A DNA stretch of 64,000 nucleotides from Phylloscopus collybita (GCA_027886175.1 JAJNNQ010000026.1:27298001-27362000); one strand, 5' to 3'; numbered from the stretch's first letter, positions 25,601 through 39,800 are shown. Notes: generated by a model from the letters alone, not told the origin. Program-made: numbers and translations.

Positions 25601-28600
25601 AGACATTCTTTCCAGCATTTCTCCAATTCTCCTGAATGAAACCAATCTAAATGTAAAGTGTTTAACTTAAGGTACTTTGAGTCAAAAGGATGCCCTGGGT
25701 TCAGTGGCAGTCTATTGCATCTTTTGAAGTAATGTCTCCTTCATAGCCTTAACTCCCATATGTTGATCAGCATAAAAATCTATACCTCAAATAGGGCTAT
25801 GAACAAATGTGGATAACAGATATGGGTTGCTGCTAATATTTGTATTAATCTCCTTAGCAGAAGGGTATTCTGAGAAACATTTGAAATTTTCAAACTGTTG
25901 AGAGAGAGTATGACAAGAGATGAGCATGTGTGGGAGAAAAATAGGTTATTGAACCCATAATTGTGACTCCCACACTATTTGTTGCAACTGTCTGTGGTGA
26001 TAGCATTCATAATACCTCATGCCTTCAAGGCCGACACCTCTTCAGTGTGGTTAAGTATTAAGCTTATTTTTTATTGCCACAAAAGAGTACACACTTTAAA
26101 GAATTCGGCTGTGTTCATGGATTCAGAAAGCAAGCAGCATACTCAGGGGGCAGTGTGGTGGCAAAATCAATATACTGTTCATTTATGCTAATACAGTTCC
26201 CCTACAGTTCCACAACAAAGTGTGTGCCCATTTGCAGTCACGCTAGTATTGACAGCCTAATTGTCAGTGAACTCATAGAACAACCAAACATGCCTGCAAA
26301 ATGGCACAATTCATGTTGCTCACTAATAGAACACAATAGAAATTTGTACTTATTTATTAAGGTTTAGCTGAAGCAGGCTTTGAGGCTATTTCTTCTGGCT
26401 TTCATCCAGGTGATGAACCAATAGTATCAGGCAGTGGATGCTCATCTCCCACTGAATTCCATGAAAGCATTCCTATTCAAGTTCCCTACAACGCAGAAAG
26501 AGACTCACACTCCAATTTTTGGATCCACCAAATGAAGAATCCAGACAGAATGAGCATAACCACTCAACAATCTTTCAGCAACAAACCAAGATAATTATTA
26601 TTGTGTCATTATGTAAAGTACCTACCAATTAAAAAACTAGCAATATAAGACTAAAAGATATCAAATCAATAGAATCTCTAAAAATAGTACAATATAGACA
26701 AAATAGAGGTGATTACCCAGCTGTAGAAAATATTTTTGACTAATTTACTATTCGTATCTTAAGCTATTTTCTCTATCCTAAGAAATAAAAATTGTATTAG
26801 TGACCATACTGTATCTGACTTGAGAGAGCTACATATTTTTGCATGCTACATACATTCCTTCACTTTAATTTCAAACTACCCTTCAGAGCTGCTTTGGGCT
26901 AAACTCATATCTTTAATAAGTAACTTAATACACAGATATTTGATTATCCCTTTAGGAAAACAAATCAACTCTTTTCTGGAAAAATAAATCTGATGTGATA
27001 TTAAAAAAGATAAATAAATCCTGTCAAAGATGTGAATAAAAATAGGATGAGTTTAGGAAAGAGTACAGTTTAAGTCACAATTTAATTGATCTTGCCCCTC
27101 CACTGCTCAGTCACAGGCCATGCCATTCACAGAATTATTATTTTGTAATTCCTACATATGTGCAATGAGGACTTCTTTTCTGTACCATTACTCATGCACA
27201 AAGAAAGGTACTCTTTCTCTCTGACACACATTGATGCACCTTTCCTCAGCTTCCTTAGCAGACACACCTGCTAAGCCACACCCGTGTTGACATGCACAAC
27301 AGGCAAGCACCGCTGCAGTAACAAATCATCTGGCATTGAGGACAACACAGGAATTTGACAGTTTAAGCCCAAGCCAAGCTTGGTTCTGGAGACTGAATGG
27401 CAGGTCTTAGTGGCTGGAGTACACTAGATGAAACACCTGGATACATCTTTCCAGTTCCACTCCAGAGAAAACCATTTAAGGTGCTGCAGTATTGTTCATG
27501 GTACAAACCAAACAGCCAGTGGGGAAAATGCAGACATTCTCCTAAAAACAACTGAACTAAAATGTTAACATAGACATGCTCTGTGAAACTATGCTTCAGG
27601 TCCACAGAAGAGCTACAGAAAAAGCAGATGAGATGAGCTGTCCCAAAGCAGAACAGGCTATTCAGCATAGATAGATCAAGAAGAGGAAGGTCTAGCTCAG
27701 GAGCGTACAGCAGAATAGTCCTGCATGGGAGAGTGGGCAGGCAGATATCAGAAAGTATTTCTACAGGTCTACACAACTCACATTTTCTTTCCTGATCCCT
27801 AGCAGAAGCATCCTTCCTGCTGAGTGGAACAGCACTCCTAAAAGAAGCATGTTAAGCAAAATGAAACCCCCAAGCTTTATCTCTACAGACAGGGAAACCA
27901 GCAATGAGAAAGAAGAAATCTGATTTTCATCTGCCTATACTTACACTTGCATTTCATAAAACCTTTTGACCATCTCTCTGCAGCTCAGAAGAGGTCAGCA
28001 ATGATTCACTCTTTCCAAATCAAAGCTTCCCTCAGGAAGCCTGAGGGAATATATTCACCTTGGTGGAGTGTGAATATAATACATGCTGCAGTGGTATTCC
28101 CTATCCTCACTACATTGGTCTGTAAGATATAACCAAAACTAAACAGATTTTAAACAGAAGGAGGACACAGCTGGTGTATTACCTCTGTAATTTTAAAGTG
28201 CTATTTTTATCCATTTTCTATTGTGCACTAATCAAACTTCTATGGAAACCAATTACTGAACCTAGAGTGATTTTGCTATGTCCACAGAATACGCTGAAAT
28301 ATTAGTATGCAACAGATGTAAACATACAGGTACAGGGATTGTTTACCCTCCTCCATGGCAGAGGTTGTGTGCCCAGAGTTAAGCACTTCTGGGGATACTG
28401 TAATTATTAGGGATATTTCTGAGAGACACTATTTTTGGAAGTGTGGTACAGAATTCAGAACTTGAGCTACTGATGAATATTGCATCTGTCTACTGTCTTT
28501 AATTTTACTCATTTTACTCACTTACTTTACTGCCTTACATTCTAAATGAAGGTATTTAAGAGTTTAACATTAAGAGTTTAAGTGCAAGTTGACTTTTATC

Positions 28601-31600
28601 AAGTACCTACATGATGTAAAAGAGGAAGAAATCTAAAACTGAACTCTGGACTGAAATCTTTGGTGAGGAACTGATGAGCTTTCACAGCAGATGTTGATAG
28701 TAAGATATGGACCTGAAAAACTGCTTTCCTGCTCTTCCCCCTTCCTGTCAGAGCAGCAGCACCACTGAGTTTAAGCTGCACACCCCTGGAGTACAGCTCA
28801 TCGGTGGTATTCACTGCTGTGCAAATTAACCCTAAAATGTATCCAACCTTATCATCAACAGTTCATAATAAAGAACAAGTACACTTACGTTGTGCATAGA
28901 CGTTAAAAATAACCAGGAAATGAGCAGTGTATTCATTAAGGTATTGGGCTAAAGATTTTCGTTCCATCTCACACAGCTTGTGAAGGAGTACATTAAGACA
29001 CTGTCACTGAAATGTGTAACTTGGAAGTCTTTAAAGTGTCTTCTGACAGAAGTTGAAAATATAAGAAAGAGATGAGTGAGAAAATCTGTTCTGAACTGAG
29101 AAGAGACTTGAAAGGGGTGAGAACACAGAGTAGGGATGTAGAATTTGTTTAGGCTAAAGATTTAAAACTTCTGGAATTTGATGAGAATTACATGATGAGA
29201 GGGGTCTTGTGACACCACGACAGAAATATTTGATCAGACTCAAACAAAACAAGGACAACAAAGAGGTGACATAACAAGCTCAATCCTGAACAGTTTAAAA
29301 TGAACCAAAAGCTTCTTTGACATGCCTTCCAATTTTATTTTTTTTTTTCTTAAGAACAGAAGGTGTAAAAAAATCATGACTACTAGTAAATTACAAATAT
29401 ATCCATAAACTATGACATCTGAACTGGAAGGCATTGCAAAGCCTGACACCCTTGTTGTGGTAGAAATAGCATCTTTTGGAACCTTTATTTAAAAAAAAAA
29501 AACAACTGAGAGAAGTGGCACCTGAATTGAATATATGGTTGCATAAAGACATTTAATAATACCAGTCATGTTGAGAGGATGGTGAAGTTATATCTCTTTG
29601 GAAAGGGAGGATGGCAAGTGTGAGCTGGAGCAAAGGATTTCAGTATTTTGCAAATATCCAGAACACACCTGGGAGGAACATATATTAAGAAAATAATGGA
29701 GATGGGAAATAAATGAAAGCTGTCTGGAATTAGACAGATGAAAGCTGTAAATCCAGAGGTTTCTTTTAGAGTTCTGAAAGTAGCAATTTCCCAAAGAGAA
29801 GACATATGACAGTACCAATTCAGAAATATCCAACCACTGAGCAGGAGCTAGCTACAAGTTCCAGGCTACTTCATCCTATTAATAATTTTGGCTTTAAGCT
29901 CAGGCTACTCAACTGAAATAGAAGAAGAGAAAAAAGAGGCATATGGGTGGATCAACAATGGCTAAAAACCATCAGTGTCAGGTTGCTGTGGAAAAAATGT
30001 CAAATATGACCTTGAGTTTTAATAGATGAAATATTTCCAATATAGACAAGGCATTATTAGCAGCACTGTCTGGAAACTACATCCTGTATACCATGTACTG
30101 CTTTGGCCACTCTTCAAAAAAGAGAAATTAATCTGAAGCAAGAAAACCCAGCTGAATGAACAAGTTGTGGAAGTGGAGTCAACATAAGGTGAAACTGAAA
30201 GAGGCTGGCTTGTTTGGCCCATCAAAGCAACAGCTGGAAGCTTTTTAGCTTTTTTTTTTTTTTTAAACATGATGAAATAGTAACGCAGAAGAGATATTTA
30301 ACCAGTATTCAATCATATCACATGTTATACAAACTGTGTGATCAAAAGCTACCTATAAAAATTAAGGCTGAAAATGAGATTTCTAATCAAAGTTGAAAAT
30401 ATTCAGTGGGAGTAAGAAGCGAAAAAAAAAAAGCCATTTTCAAGATAGAGGTTATAAACAAGAAAGGTTCCAATGACCATATGTCAGAGGCTGGTGATAA
30501 GACTCAACAGCCTAGCAGTACATAAATAATGGACTTATACAGACAGCCAAACCAAAGCAAGATGACAAAAATGTAGCTCTAGTTGACTCCAAATGGAAAT
30601 TCCAACAGTCAGTGAAATGAAATAGGAAAATACCAACATTTTTATCCTACTTTCAGTTATTCTTCAGTTAATTAAGCATTTCTAAAAGCCTTTAACATTT
30701 TGTTTGGTTTCAAAACATTCTTTCAAAATGAAAAGCTGAAACATGTATTGAAGCACTGAAATGGCACGATTCATCTTTTCTAAGGTGTTTACTCCTTTCA
30801 AAGAGTATTTCAGCCAAATCTATTTGAGGGTGCAACACAAATTCATAAATTGTTTCCATGGGGGCATAATCACCACAACAAAAGAAGTTAAAAATAATTT
30901 ACACAAATCCAGTCTTCAAGGACAATAAGTAAGACTATAGTTGTGGTCAGAAGCTTGGACTACTTTTTGAGGATTTAAATATCCCAAAAGTTGCCTCCAT
31001 TTAATTCTCACATTGAATTTTTATTTTTATCTTGACAAGGATAGTGAGTTGAAGACTAACTTAATCAACATTAAACAGTGGATTTTAATATTAAACAAAA
31101 ACTGTCTGTGATAGACAAAAGAATTAGTTCTTAATGGATCTTCATGTCTCATCACCAGCTGTTGAGGGATTTGATTCATCTGGCTGCAGAATAACCATGT
31201 ACTTTATTCATTCATATGCAACCACTCATAGCATGTGCAAAAATGCTTTTTCTGATTCATCTACCAATAAAACATAACTCATCTTCTAAAACTGAAGCTA
31301 TACATTATCAAACACTAATAACTCTTCTTCTATGCCCACAAAAGTAGCTGAAGAATTATGAGCATGTTTGTGATGAGCTGTGGCCTCTCAAGACTTCAGT
31401 ATAGTATGAAATTCAATAAAGCTCTTGAAAGTACCACATAGAGAAAAAAGGACTATATTTAGAAACATTCACTACCTTTCTTCCTCCTTTTGAACACAGT
31501 GATTACATGAGAACTCAGTGAAGAAGAGCACTTGATAAAAGCATTTCAGTTTATTTGATAACAGGGGCTGAATGTACTGTAATATATTTCTCCCAATCAA

Positions 31601-32728
31601 ATTGTATCAAAAAATCCCATTTTTAAATAGACTTTAATTGCTTCAAGTAGACTTGGTGTTTCCCAAGTACGAAGTTAGATGCTGTACAACTATATCAAGT
31701 ACTTGATAAATGCCAGTGAAGCTAAATTAAACACAGACACAGGTTTCATTTAATAGCTACAGCTGAATGACCTCTTCAATACAAAGTGTATTTAAAACAA
31801 ATGTGGGTTTGTTTTAGATTATTTTTCTTGTCCCCAGTAGATTATATTTCAAAATGTACCTTCTGCAAATTTATTCCAGAACTAAAATTTGAGTTTTAGA
31901 AGAAACTCAGCTTAAAAAAGAAGTTAAATGAAAAATGCAAAGATTTTTCAAGTAATTGTAGTTATTTTTCATTCAGTTTCATGGAGCTAAGAACAGTTAG
32001 CAATGCACAAAATTCTACATCTCCGAAGAGTGGAGGGCCCAAAAATAAAAAATAAATAGGCTTTTCAATCATTATTATTGTGGATTATTCCTTTTGATAT
32101 CCAAAGTAAAGTCGATGGATTAAAAAATAGCCTGTTTTAGAAAGAAAGACATCTCTGTATTCCTAAAAAATAGAATGACCTGATTTTATATTTATTTATT
32201 TGCCTACATTCCTTCCTCAGGGTAATAGAGATGCCAGTTTCTGCTGAGTTGTCCATAAGTTCATAATGCTAGTTCAAAACAGGAAAAATATGATTTCGTT
32301 TCTGCAATGGTTACTTTAGAGTACACTCATAAAACAGAGCTTTATATTCAACTCCATTCAGAATTATATTTTAGGATAAATGTTAGAAAATACTTACGCT
32401 GGATACACATCTTCTAATCTGGACAAGAACTCAAAAAATGCAGTCACTGTAACATGCAGATGTTCTGTTTTAATAACATCTGTAATAATACGACAATTCC
32501 AGAAGACTGAAATAGTGTTTTTCGCTAATAAGAAACCCAAACCAAATCAATCACCCCCCCAAACCAAAACAAGCAAACACACACTTCCCAGCTCCCTCCA
32601 AACAAAAAACAAAACCCCCATAAAATCAAAAAAGTGTCTTGCCAGCAATGCTAGAAAAATAGCTGAAATTTTTGAATAAAAATATTTCACCTGATAAAGA
32701 AGTGGAGGATAAGTAAAGCAGGAGAAGT
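16685..32728. other. Long non-coding stretch, small simple repeats only
   Basis: About 16 kb with no gene or named repeat that I can support. Small items include a perfect 14-bp direct repeat (CTGTTTTGTAAATT at 17475-17488 and 17494-17507), a G8 run at 19612-19619, an A7-T7-A7 block near 24189-24209, a 12-bp direct repeat AACATAAATTAC (25491-25502 and 25510-25521) and a T15 run at 30250-30264. The longest open frame is 137 codons at 27363-27776 minus, and it has no recognisable domain. This is consistent with a gene desert or a large intron. Confidence 0.5.
17475..17507. repeat. Perfect 14-bp direct repeat, 19-bp period
   Basis: The word CTGTTTTGTAAATT occurs at 17475-17488 and again at 17494-17507, separated by AGTCT. 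It looks like a short tandem duplication. No function is implied. Confidence 0.85.
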
Positions 32729-32895
32729 AAACTGCAAGAGAGCAGGTTTAGACCAGATAATGAGAAGAAATTCTTTACTGTGAGGGTGGGGCACTAGAAC
32801 AGGTTGCCCAGAGAAGCTGTGGATGCCCCATCCCTGTAAGTGTTCAAGGCCAGGTTGGATGGGGCTTTGAGCCCCACCACTGGTAGAGGAACGGA
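32729..32895 (+). mobile_element. CR1 LINE 3' fragment
   Basis: This is a plus-oriented CR1 fragment, the only well-preserved one on this strand. It opens with 'ctgcaagagagcaggttta' and 'gaagaaattctttactgtg', then has the 'ggttgcccagagaagctgt' and 'gtgttcaaggccaggttgg' blocks in CR1 order. The match stops shortly after 'gatggggctttgagc', about 110 bases short of the expected octamer tail, so the 3' end is missing or too diverged to see. No reading frame is preserved. It lies about 450 bases from the LTR that begins near 33342. Confidence 0.85.
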
Positions 32896-33341
32896 GGTCA
32901 AGCACATAGCTCTCATTCTGAGATTTACAGATCGGGTGCAGTGAAACAGAGACTTGTGGAGCTCCATATTATTGTGGATAACAGCACAGTAGGAACACCT
33001 AGAAACTGCACCCACACAAACCAGAAGGAACATTTCTCATTAGAAAGAACGAGGAAACTCAGCGGGAAAATAAAATGTGAAAAGTACTCTCCAATTCTTG
33101 ATGACTTCACGCTTCACCATATCTTCCTCTAATGTAAGTTACATCATTGGCAACATTATGGGCTATCCACTCCAGTGGACAGAATTTGATGCCATTTGAT
33201 GCAGAGCTTTAGAAGCAATTTTGATGCATTAGGGAAATGCAGTTTTCCTGAAAGGCGTGGAGCTTTCAGGGTTAGTGAAACAAGCTGGAAATTTTTGGTC
33301 ACTTCCACTTGCTAGCACAGTTACTTTGTTTAATGACCATG
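32896..33341. other. Spacer between CR1 and LTR
   Basis: About 450 bases of non-coding sequence with no recognised feature. Its last five bases, CCATG at 33337-33341, are the proposed left copy of the LTR's imperfect target-site duplication. Confidence 0.45.
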
Positions 33342-33507
33342 GGTCATGGATTGACTCTAACTGGATGCCAGGCACACACAAAAGCCACTCACTCACCCCT
33401 CTGCAGCCAGACAGAGGAGAGAAAATTTAATGAAGGATTCATGGGAGAGATTGCTCATCAAATAACATCATGGGCAAAACAGGCTCAGCTTAGAGTTATG
33501 AAGTGAA

Positions 33508-33513
33508 TTTATT
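33508..33513 (-). promoter_or_regulatory. LTR polyadenylation signal (AATAAA on minus strand)
   Basis: TTTATT on the plus strand reads AATAAA on the LTR's own strand. It lies about 165 bases before the LTR's 3' edge, a normal position for the signal that defines the end of the R region. Whether it still works is unknown. Confidence 0.5.
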
Positions 33514-33693
33514 GCTAACAAAAGCAGAGCAGGATAATGAGACATAAAATAAGCCCTTAAAGAACATTTTCCACCCCTCCTTCCCAGCTCTACCTCCTAC
33601 CCCAGTGGTGCAAAGGGACAGAGAACAGGGGTTATGGTCACCCATAGGTTTGTCCCACTGCTCAGGGAGAGGAGTCCTTCCCCTGCTGCACCA

Positions 33694-33878
33694 GGGGGTC
33701 CCTCCCATGGGAGACAGTTCTCCATAAACTTCTCCAGTGTGAGTCCATCTCATGAGCAACAGCTCGTGAACTGCTGCAATGTGGGTCCATCCCATGGGCA
33801 ACAGTTTCCCTCAAACTGCTGTGGTGTGGGTCACTCTTCCACAAGGTGCAGTCCTCCAAGGACAGGCTGTTCCATCTT
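33694..33878 (-). repeat. Tandem 43-45 bp units inside the LTR
   Basis: Four degenerate units can be phased by the plus-strand core 'gtgggtccatcccatggg' and its variants, starting at about 33694, 33738, 33781 and 33826. Each is followed by a '(a)cag...aactgctg' half. The units differ from each other at many positions, so the array is old. Related copies of this LTR in birds carry a similar variable-number array in my recollection, so it is a family trait rather than a local event. Confidence 0.7.
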
Positions 33879-36800
33879 GGGAGCAGGGCCTGTCTCCATG
33901 GGTCCCCCACAGGATCACAGCCTCCTCTCAGGCATCCACCTGCTCTGGCATGTTCCAGTGGCTATGTGTGGATCTCTGCATCCGCCATGGATCTCCACGG
34001 GCTGCAGGGGCACAGCTGCCTCACCATGGTCTCACCATGGCCTGCAGAGGAATCTCAGATCCAGAGCCTGGAGCAGCTCCTCCCCTTCCTTCTCCACTGA
34101 CCTTGGTGTCTCCATGTTGTTTCCCTCACGTGTTCTCACCCTGCTTTTCTCTGGCTGGGATTAAAACTGCGCCATAACCTTTGTTTTTATTTCTTCTTAG
34201 ATCTGCTATCACAGAATCATTACCACCATTTCTAATTGGCCCAGCCTTGACCAGTGGCATGTCCATCTTTGGAGCCACCAGGGATCGGCTCTGCCCAACA
34301 TTGTGGAAGCTTCTAGCAGCTTCTCACAGAAACCACCACTGTAGCCCCTTGCTACCAAAAACCAGGCCATGCAAACCCAATACACCGTGAATCTTCCCTC
34401 TCTGATTCTTTGAAGACAGCAGCTTGAGTCCATGGAAGTTTGTATGTACACAAATATGCCATCAAAAATGGATATGCAACTTATTTCTGAGGTGAATGTT
34501 CAGGTGACCCATTGTTTGGGGCCACCAATGACAGTTGTTCTGAATCCATCTTAATGCTTTCTGCTGAAATGCTGAATGCAACTTTCTACTTTTTATTCAT
34601 TTAAGATAGATGACCTCAGAGAAGGTTAGCATCTCACTAGTAACTCAAAGACTGTAAAACACAGGTTACATCATCCATCTTCATAGTAAGTTCACACTAC
34701 AGAGCCTATCAAAAGCAGGTATAGACATCTGTTACAGAATTAAACTGTAACCTCTGACACCAGTCAGTGTTTCAGAGACAAAGGCATAGTAAGATCATAA
34801 GATTGAAAGAGTCTTATGACTCTAAAGAGAGGATGAAAACCCAAAATTACATGAAAGTTCTTTTCTCCAGAAGACTGAAGTAAGATAGCACTGAGTAAAT
34901 GGACAAAGGAAGGTTCTATTTCTACCAAGAATTAGGAGACTTAGTAATGATATGAAGTCATGTGTCTAGCTTTAGTCACGGTCCAGCTTTAGCATCTCTG
35001 AAACTGTGAAATGAATGGAAATTCAGTCAATTCCTGTCCTGGGGAAAAAAAAAAAATTACAATGCTTGCTGAGATTTGCAGGCCTTTGCTTATAACCCCT
35101 TAGTAAGACACAGCAATCTGAAAGAGAAAAGCTCTTTCAACTGGTGTTGCCTTTACCATCCAAACTGCATCCTATACAAACAGCATTTAAAAACACTTCA
35201 GATTATCAGACCACCTCTCAAACCTTTTGTACCTTTTTGTACATTTAGGATCACTCTAAAATATTCAGCACTGAGTTATAGTTAAAATTAGTTTAACAAC
35301 TGTAATATCACACTTAGAACTCTGTAGTAAAGGAGAAAGTGGTGGTTTCTTTTTCACCGCAAGGCTTTTACCCAGCCCCAGACTGCTTCTGCACCTTATC
35401 AGAAGTTCATTACTCAATACTCTGAAACTCATTATTTCAAACTATCAACTAACTCATCAATCAACAAATATAAGAATTTATGGTTGGAGGAATTCTTTGT
35501 TTCCTACAAACAGCCAAGCACTCAAACACTAATCAGTTAGGCAGAAATAAAATATCTGGCACATTGCAATGTTTGTATTGCACTGATTAAATTCAAACAG
35601 TTCTATAATTGACTGAATGAACCTCCATTTGCAAAAAGTACTGTAATTACTTAATAATTCTCAAGAGACATATCTTTATCTGTATTTATGTTTAAAGACT
35701 CCACACAGATGAACTGTAGTCCAGGTTTTCAATTTTCCATCTCAGAACATTTAAAATAATAATTATAAATGAAGCTCAAGTAAAGAAACACTAGAAACTT
35801 TTTGCTTCTTTCCTGACCTTTGTTGGCAGTTATCACAATATCCTGATCATGAAACCAGAAAACAATATCCATCCTAAGTTCAGCCAGGCTCCAAGGTAAC
35901 ATCTGTAAATTGTTTAAGATTATCCTTATCATGTCTAACCCTATCTAGCCCGAATACCAAAATGTTTGTAGGGTTTTTTTTTTGACTCAACTGTTCTAGC
36001 AGTCACATACTGAGAGGAGCACATGTGCTTTGGACACTAAGCACCTCAAAATCCTAAATACAGAAGATGTATGGAACTCTAGAGGTCAGAGAATTAACAT
36101 TAGGAAACAAACCTGTGGTTTTACTCTTTAGAGGTAAACTCTTGGGGAAAGAAATATATATGGCACATAAAGCAGTGCAAGCAGACAGCAAAAATGGATT
36201 CGAATGCTATTCATACTTCAACCATTTACATAGACAGTAAAACAGAACACCTATTCCAATATGTGTCCTCCAGTACAAATACACACTCCTCTGTCCCACT
36301 TATACCTAAATAAGCACTAAACTAAGAACCAAAAAAGCAGTGTACCCATCCTGATGAAGTCATTATCAACTTGAGATGATGAAAGAAGTGAAGAGTCTGC
36401 TTTCTGTTATTGTTGATCAACTATAAGAATAATACAGTGATTGAATGTCTCTTACTAAAATTTCCTATTGCTTTTTAAAGTTCACTCCAGCAGCAGGAAA
36501 TACAAGGCAAAAATCAATGCATTTTTAACACAGTAGTAATTTTGAGTAGCGCTCAACTCTGCTTTGGCATGGTGCTGATTGGCCTGTTGATGTCATAATG
36601 CAGTAAGGAAGTTTTCTGTCATTCCTTCAATGAATGAAAGTTGGGAAGCTCTCTTGGTTTTAGATTAATATAGATGTGGCTTCAAGTAAATGTGCAGTAT
36701 AATCCTACTCAAGGCTATCTCTTGTTGAATAAGCAGTAGAAATATGACTAAACACCCTTCTAGACAAACAGCCTTCCATCATTTCTATCACTCTTGGCTC

Positions 36801-39800
36801 CAAGTTCAACAAGAGAGACCAGCCATCTAAGTCTGTTGTCCAACACATGCAATACTGGAAAACTAAGATTCAAACTGGAACAAAATTAGTCTATTGTAGT
36901 GCACCTTCTTTGAAGTATTTTTTGCAAAAGGAAAAGATTTAATAATTCTGTCAGATAAAGACATACTAGGATAATAAAATTATGAACTCTGTGGCAAGTG
37001 CACATTAAATAAGTCTAGTTTGACTTTGTCAATATGAGAACAAATTCCAGTTCAGATTGATATAAATTAACCTAAAATAATTTCAGCTACCATGGTGCCC
37101 AAGCTAGGGCTAGGGTTGCCTTGCATGTTCCACTACAATAGCTGGAGTCAAAGAGAAACCTCCCAAAGAAATTCAGGTCTGCTAAGATCTGAGTTGTCTG
37201 CTGGAGCTTCCTGTTTGTATTGGTAAATTATGTACAGAGTATTGGCAGATGGTCCATAATCCTAAATTAGCCCTCTGAGTTATGTAAAATAACTTGAGAT
37301 CTAGCTGAATATCATTGCCATGTAACATATCTCAGAAACAGTCTGGCTGATTATTTATCAACATACATGGACAATTGTCTATGGACAATGATTTATGTGA
37401 GCAATTTTAATTCTTTACTTCTTACTTTATGCTGAAAACTCACAAAGTAAATTTTATGATAGAAAATGAGAATGTTGACTGAACTCATTCAAAGCCTCAG
37501 CCTAATTATTTTAGAAAAGACATTCCAAAGCAACTGAGCTTTAGAAATGTGAAAATGTTTCAGTTGAAAGTGGTACTATATATTCTCCTTCTTGCTTATT
37601 TGCAACAGTTTGAAAAGGTTGCCTGCTCTGTCTAGCTTGTTTTCAAGCCAACTTGATGCTGGCAGCCTGCAGTTCTATTTCCCCCACACTTCAAATGTTT
37701 TAGGACTGAGTATTCTCCTGTTGAAGAAAGTACCAGAGAAGACAGATGAGAAACATTATGTATTGTTTGCACTTCAGACTGATTATTTGTGCAGAGCATA
37801 CAAATCTGAAGAACCATGCAAGTATACTTCTCAGTTTTTCCCTCTCTGCTAATTTGGTACTAAATCACTTGTCTGTTCCTTGATTGCTCCCTGATACCAC
37901 CAATTTAGACTGTGATTTCCTTAAAATAATCATTACCAGGGTAATACTGCTAAATGACTGTGCAGCTGCTGAAACACAGCAACTAGAATGCAAGAAAGTC
38001 TGCTTTAGTTCCACCTCTTTGTACATGCTTATATAAAGAATAATGAATATGTACAAAAACATGCAATACAATAGAATCTGAATTCTTTACTTACTGTTTT
38101 ATAATCCTAATGGAACTACTTCCAGCAAGATGAAAAGAAATTATTCTGGCCTTCAAGACTTTCTTTCTCACACATTCTTGGATCTAACATGGCATTATTC
38201 ATTTTACCCTCCAAGCACAATAACCCTTCTTGCTTTTTTTGCAGATATGTATTGACTTGAAAATATTCTATATCTTATTCTACATTTTTTTCCAAAATGC
38301 ACTTCTGAGTAGTTCAACACATTGCCATTCAAGCAGCAGTTGCCACTGACATTCTGTAGCCCACATAAATTAAAACTGGACCTAGGCTTTTCACAGACCC
38401 TGCAAAGGACAGCGGTCTCTCTATTCCTTTCCCTCTTAGCATTTTGTTCTTTTTCTTCAAATGAGTTAAAATGTTTAAAAAACTGTAATTAGTTGGTACA
38501 GGAGGTTCGTAAAGGATGATTTTTCAAATTCATTTCTGATATCTTCAGGATGTTAATTTTTTTACTTGTATGTATTTATTACATAAATAGACTAAGTAAG
38601 GCTTCAACATAGACTAATTCTTGGTATTATAACAACAAGTAAAATAGATAGCTTTAGCTATAGCAAAACTACTTACAAGCTGGTAACTCTAAAGCACATT
38701 ACCAAATGCATGAATCTATGAATTCATGACAATTCATAATCAGAAAGTGGATTATACACAGCGTCAACCAAAATTAATCTTATTTACAATGAGATCTGGT
38801 TTCATCAATAGCATAAAGAGTGATTTCTGACAGAACACCTCAAGAATAAGCTCCAGTCTCTGAGCCATACATCTCATATTTAATTTGCTGCAGCACCAAA
38901 ATAGCATGACCACTGTTTAATTAGATGTTGTATTTCCTGCTCTCTTCAATCTTTGCTTGCGAGTACTCCTTTGAGATTTTAACTGGTCTGCTACTTTTTC
39001 TTTCCGTTTACAAAAAAAATAAAATCCTTCACCAAGCACAAATGTTCAAAGCTAATACAATGGCCTATCTCAGCAGTTAAGGGCATACCAGAAGATGCCC
39101 ATCAATACATGTAAGGAAAAGAAAAGAAAAACCTGGAAGTGCTATTAAATTCATCTCCATTTTAGTCAGAGAAAATGAGAATATAGGAAGCAAAATACAA
39201 CAAATATGGCACCAAAAAAACTTTTATATGATGCATCAAATGACAGTGACAACCATGTTCTTTTTAAAACATGGAATCCTAAATTATCATTCAACAAGTC
39301 AATTACTATGACTAAACAAAGAAGTAAATTTTCCTGAGGCTCCATAAATTAGTATGGGTTCTTTCACATGTCCCTATCTAACAAAAATGTTCCCTTAACA
39401 TGAATTTATTCAGAACGGGCCAGTATTTCATTCACAAATCTTGCCTTGTCACTCATTTGAAAGAATATTTGCTGGGCATATGACTGTCAGATTTGATTAT
39501 GTAAAGAATGGAGAAAATTTAAAATATGCACTTTGTAGTATTTATCAGATATTCCATCTGAGCAATATGGTACCTAAACATCAGTTTATATCAGACGTTT
39601 CCTAACATAGGGAAAAACATATTCTGCTAGAATGGATACATCAGCTTCAAGTTTCTGTATAAAGAAGACAGAGTAGTAAACACTATGGCATAACAAATGT
39701 TACTGCAGTAGATTTCACTATTCTATATAGGAATACATTAGTAGATAAGACTAGAATTAGCAAGAATACAAAATAAGAACCCAAGTCCTATTTTCTTCTC

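Larger units (their letters stand above)
33342..34384 (-). mobile_element. Solo LTR of an avian endogenous retrovirus
   Basis: In minus orientation this matches a widespread avian LTR family by long-range layout. On the plus strand it begins near a 'ggattgactctaactggatg' edge. It then has a 'gaggagagaaaatttaatga' block, the 'gaatttattgctaac' stretch that carries an AATAAA poly(A) signal on the minus strand (33508-33513), an array of 43-45 bp units, a 'cactgaccttggtgtctcc' block, and finally 'cttctagcagcttctcacag' and 'aaacccaataca'. The edges CCATG (33337-33341) and CCGTG (34385-34389) differ at one base, compatible with an old 5-bp target duplication. No gag, pol or env sequence lies on either side, so it is probably a solo LTR left by recombination between two LTRs. 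Five-bp duplications and my recollection of the family suggest a class III (ERVL-like) element, but that is not certain. Open frames inside it (for example 33634-34164 plus) have no coding meaning. Confidence 0.8.

Noticed and set aside
27363..27776. 137-codon open frame, minus strand
   Set aside because: No domain, no exon-like borders and an ordinary base composition. This length is expected occasionally by chance in 64 kb.
33496..34177. Open frames of up to 176 codons on both strands within the LTR
   Set aside because: They lie in the GC-rich LTR with its tandem units, and LTRs of this kind do not encode proteins. The frames conflict with each other.
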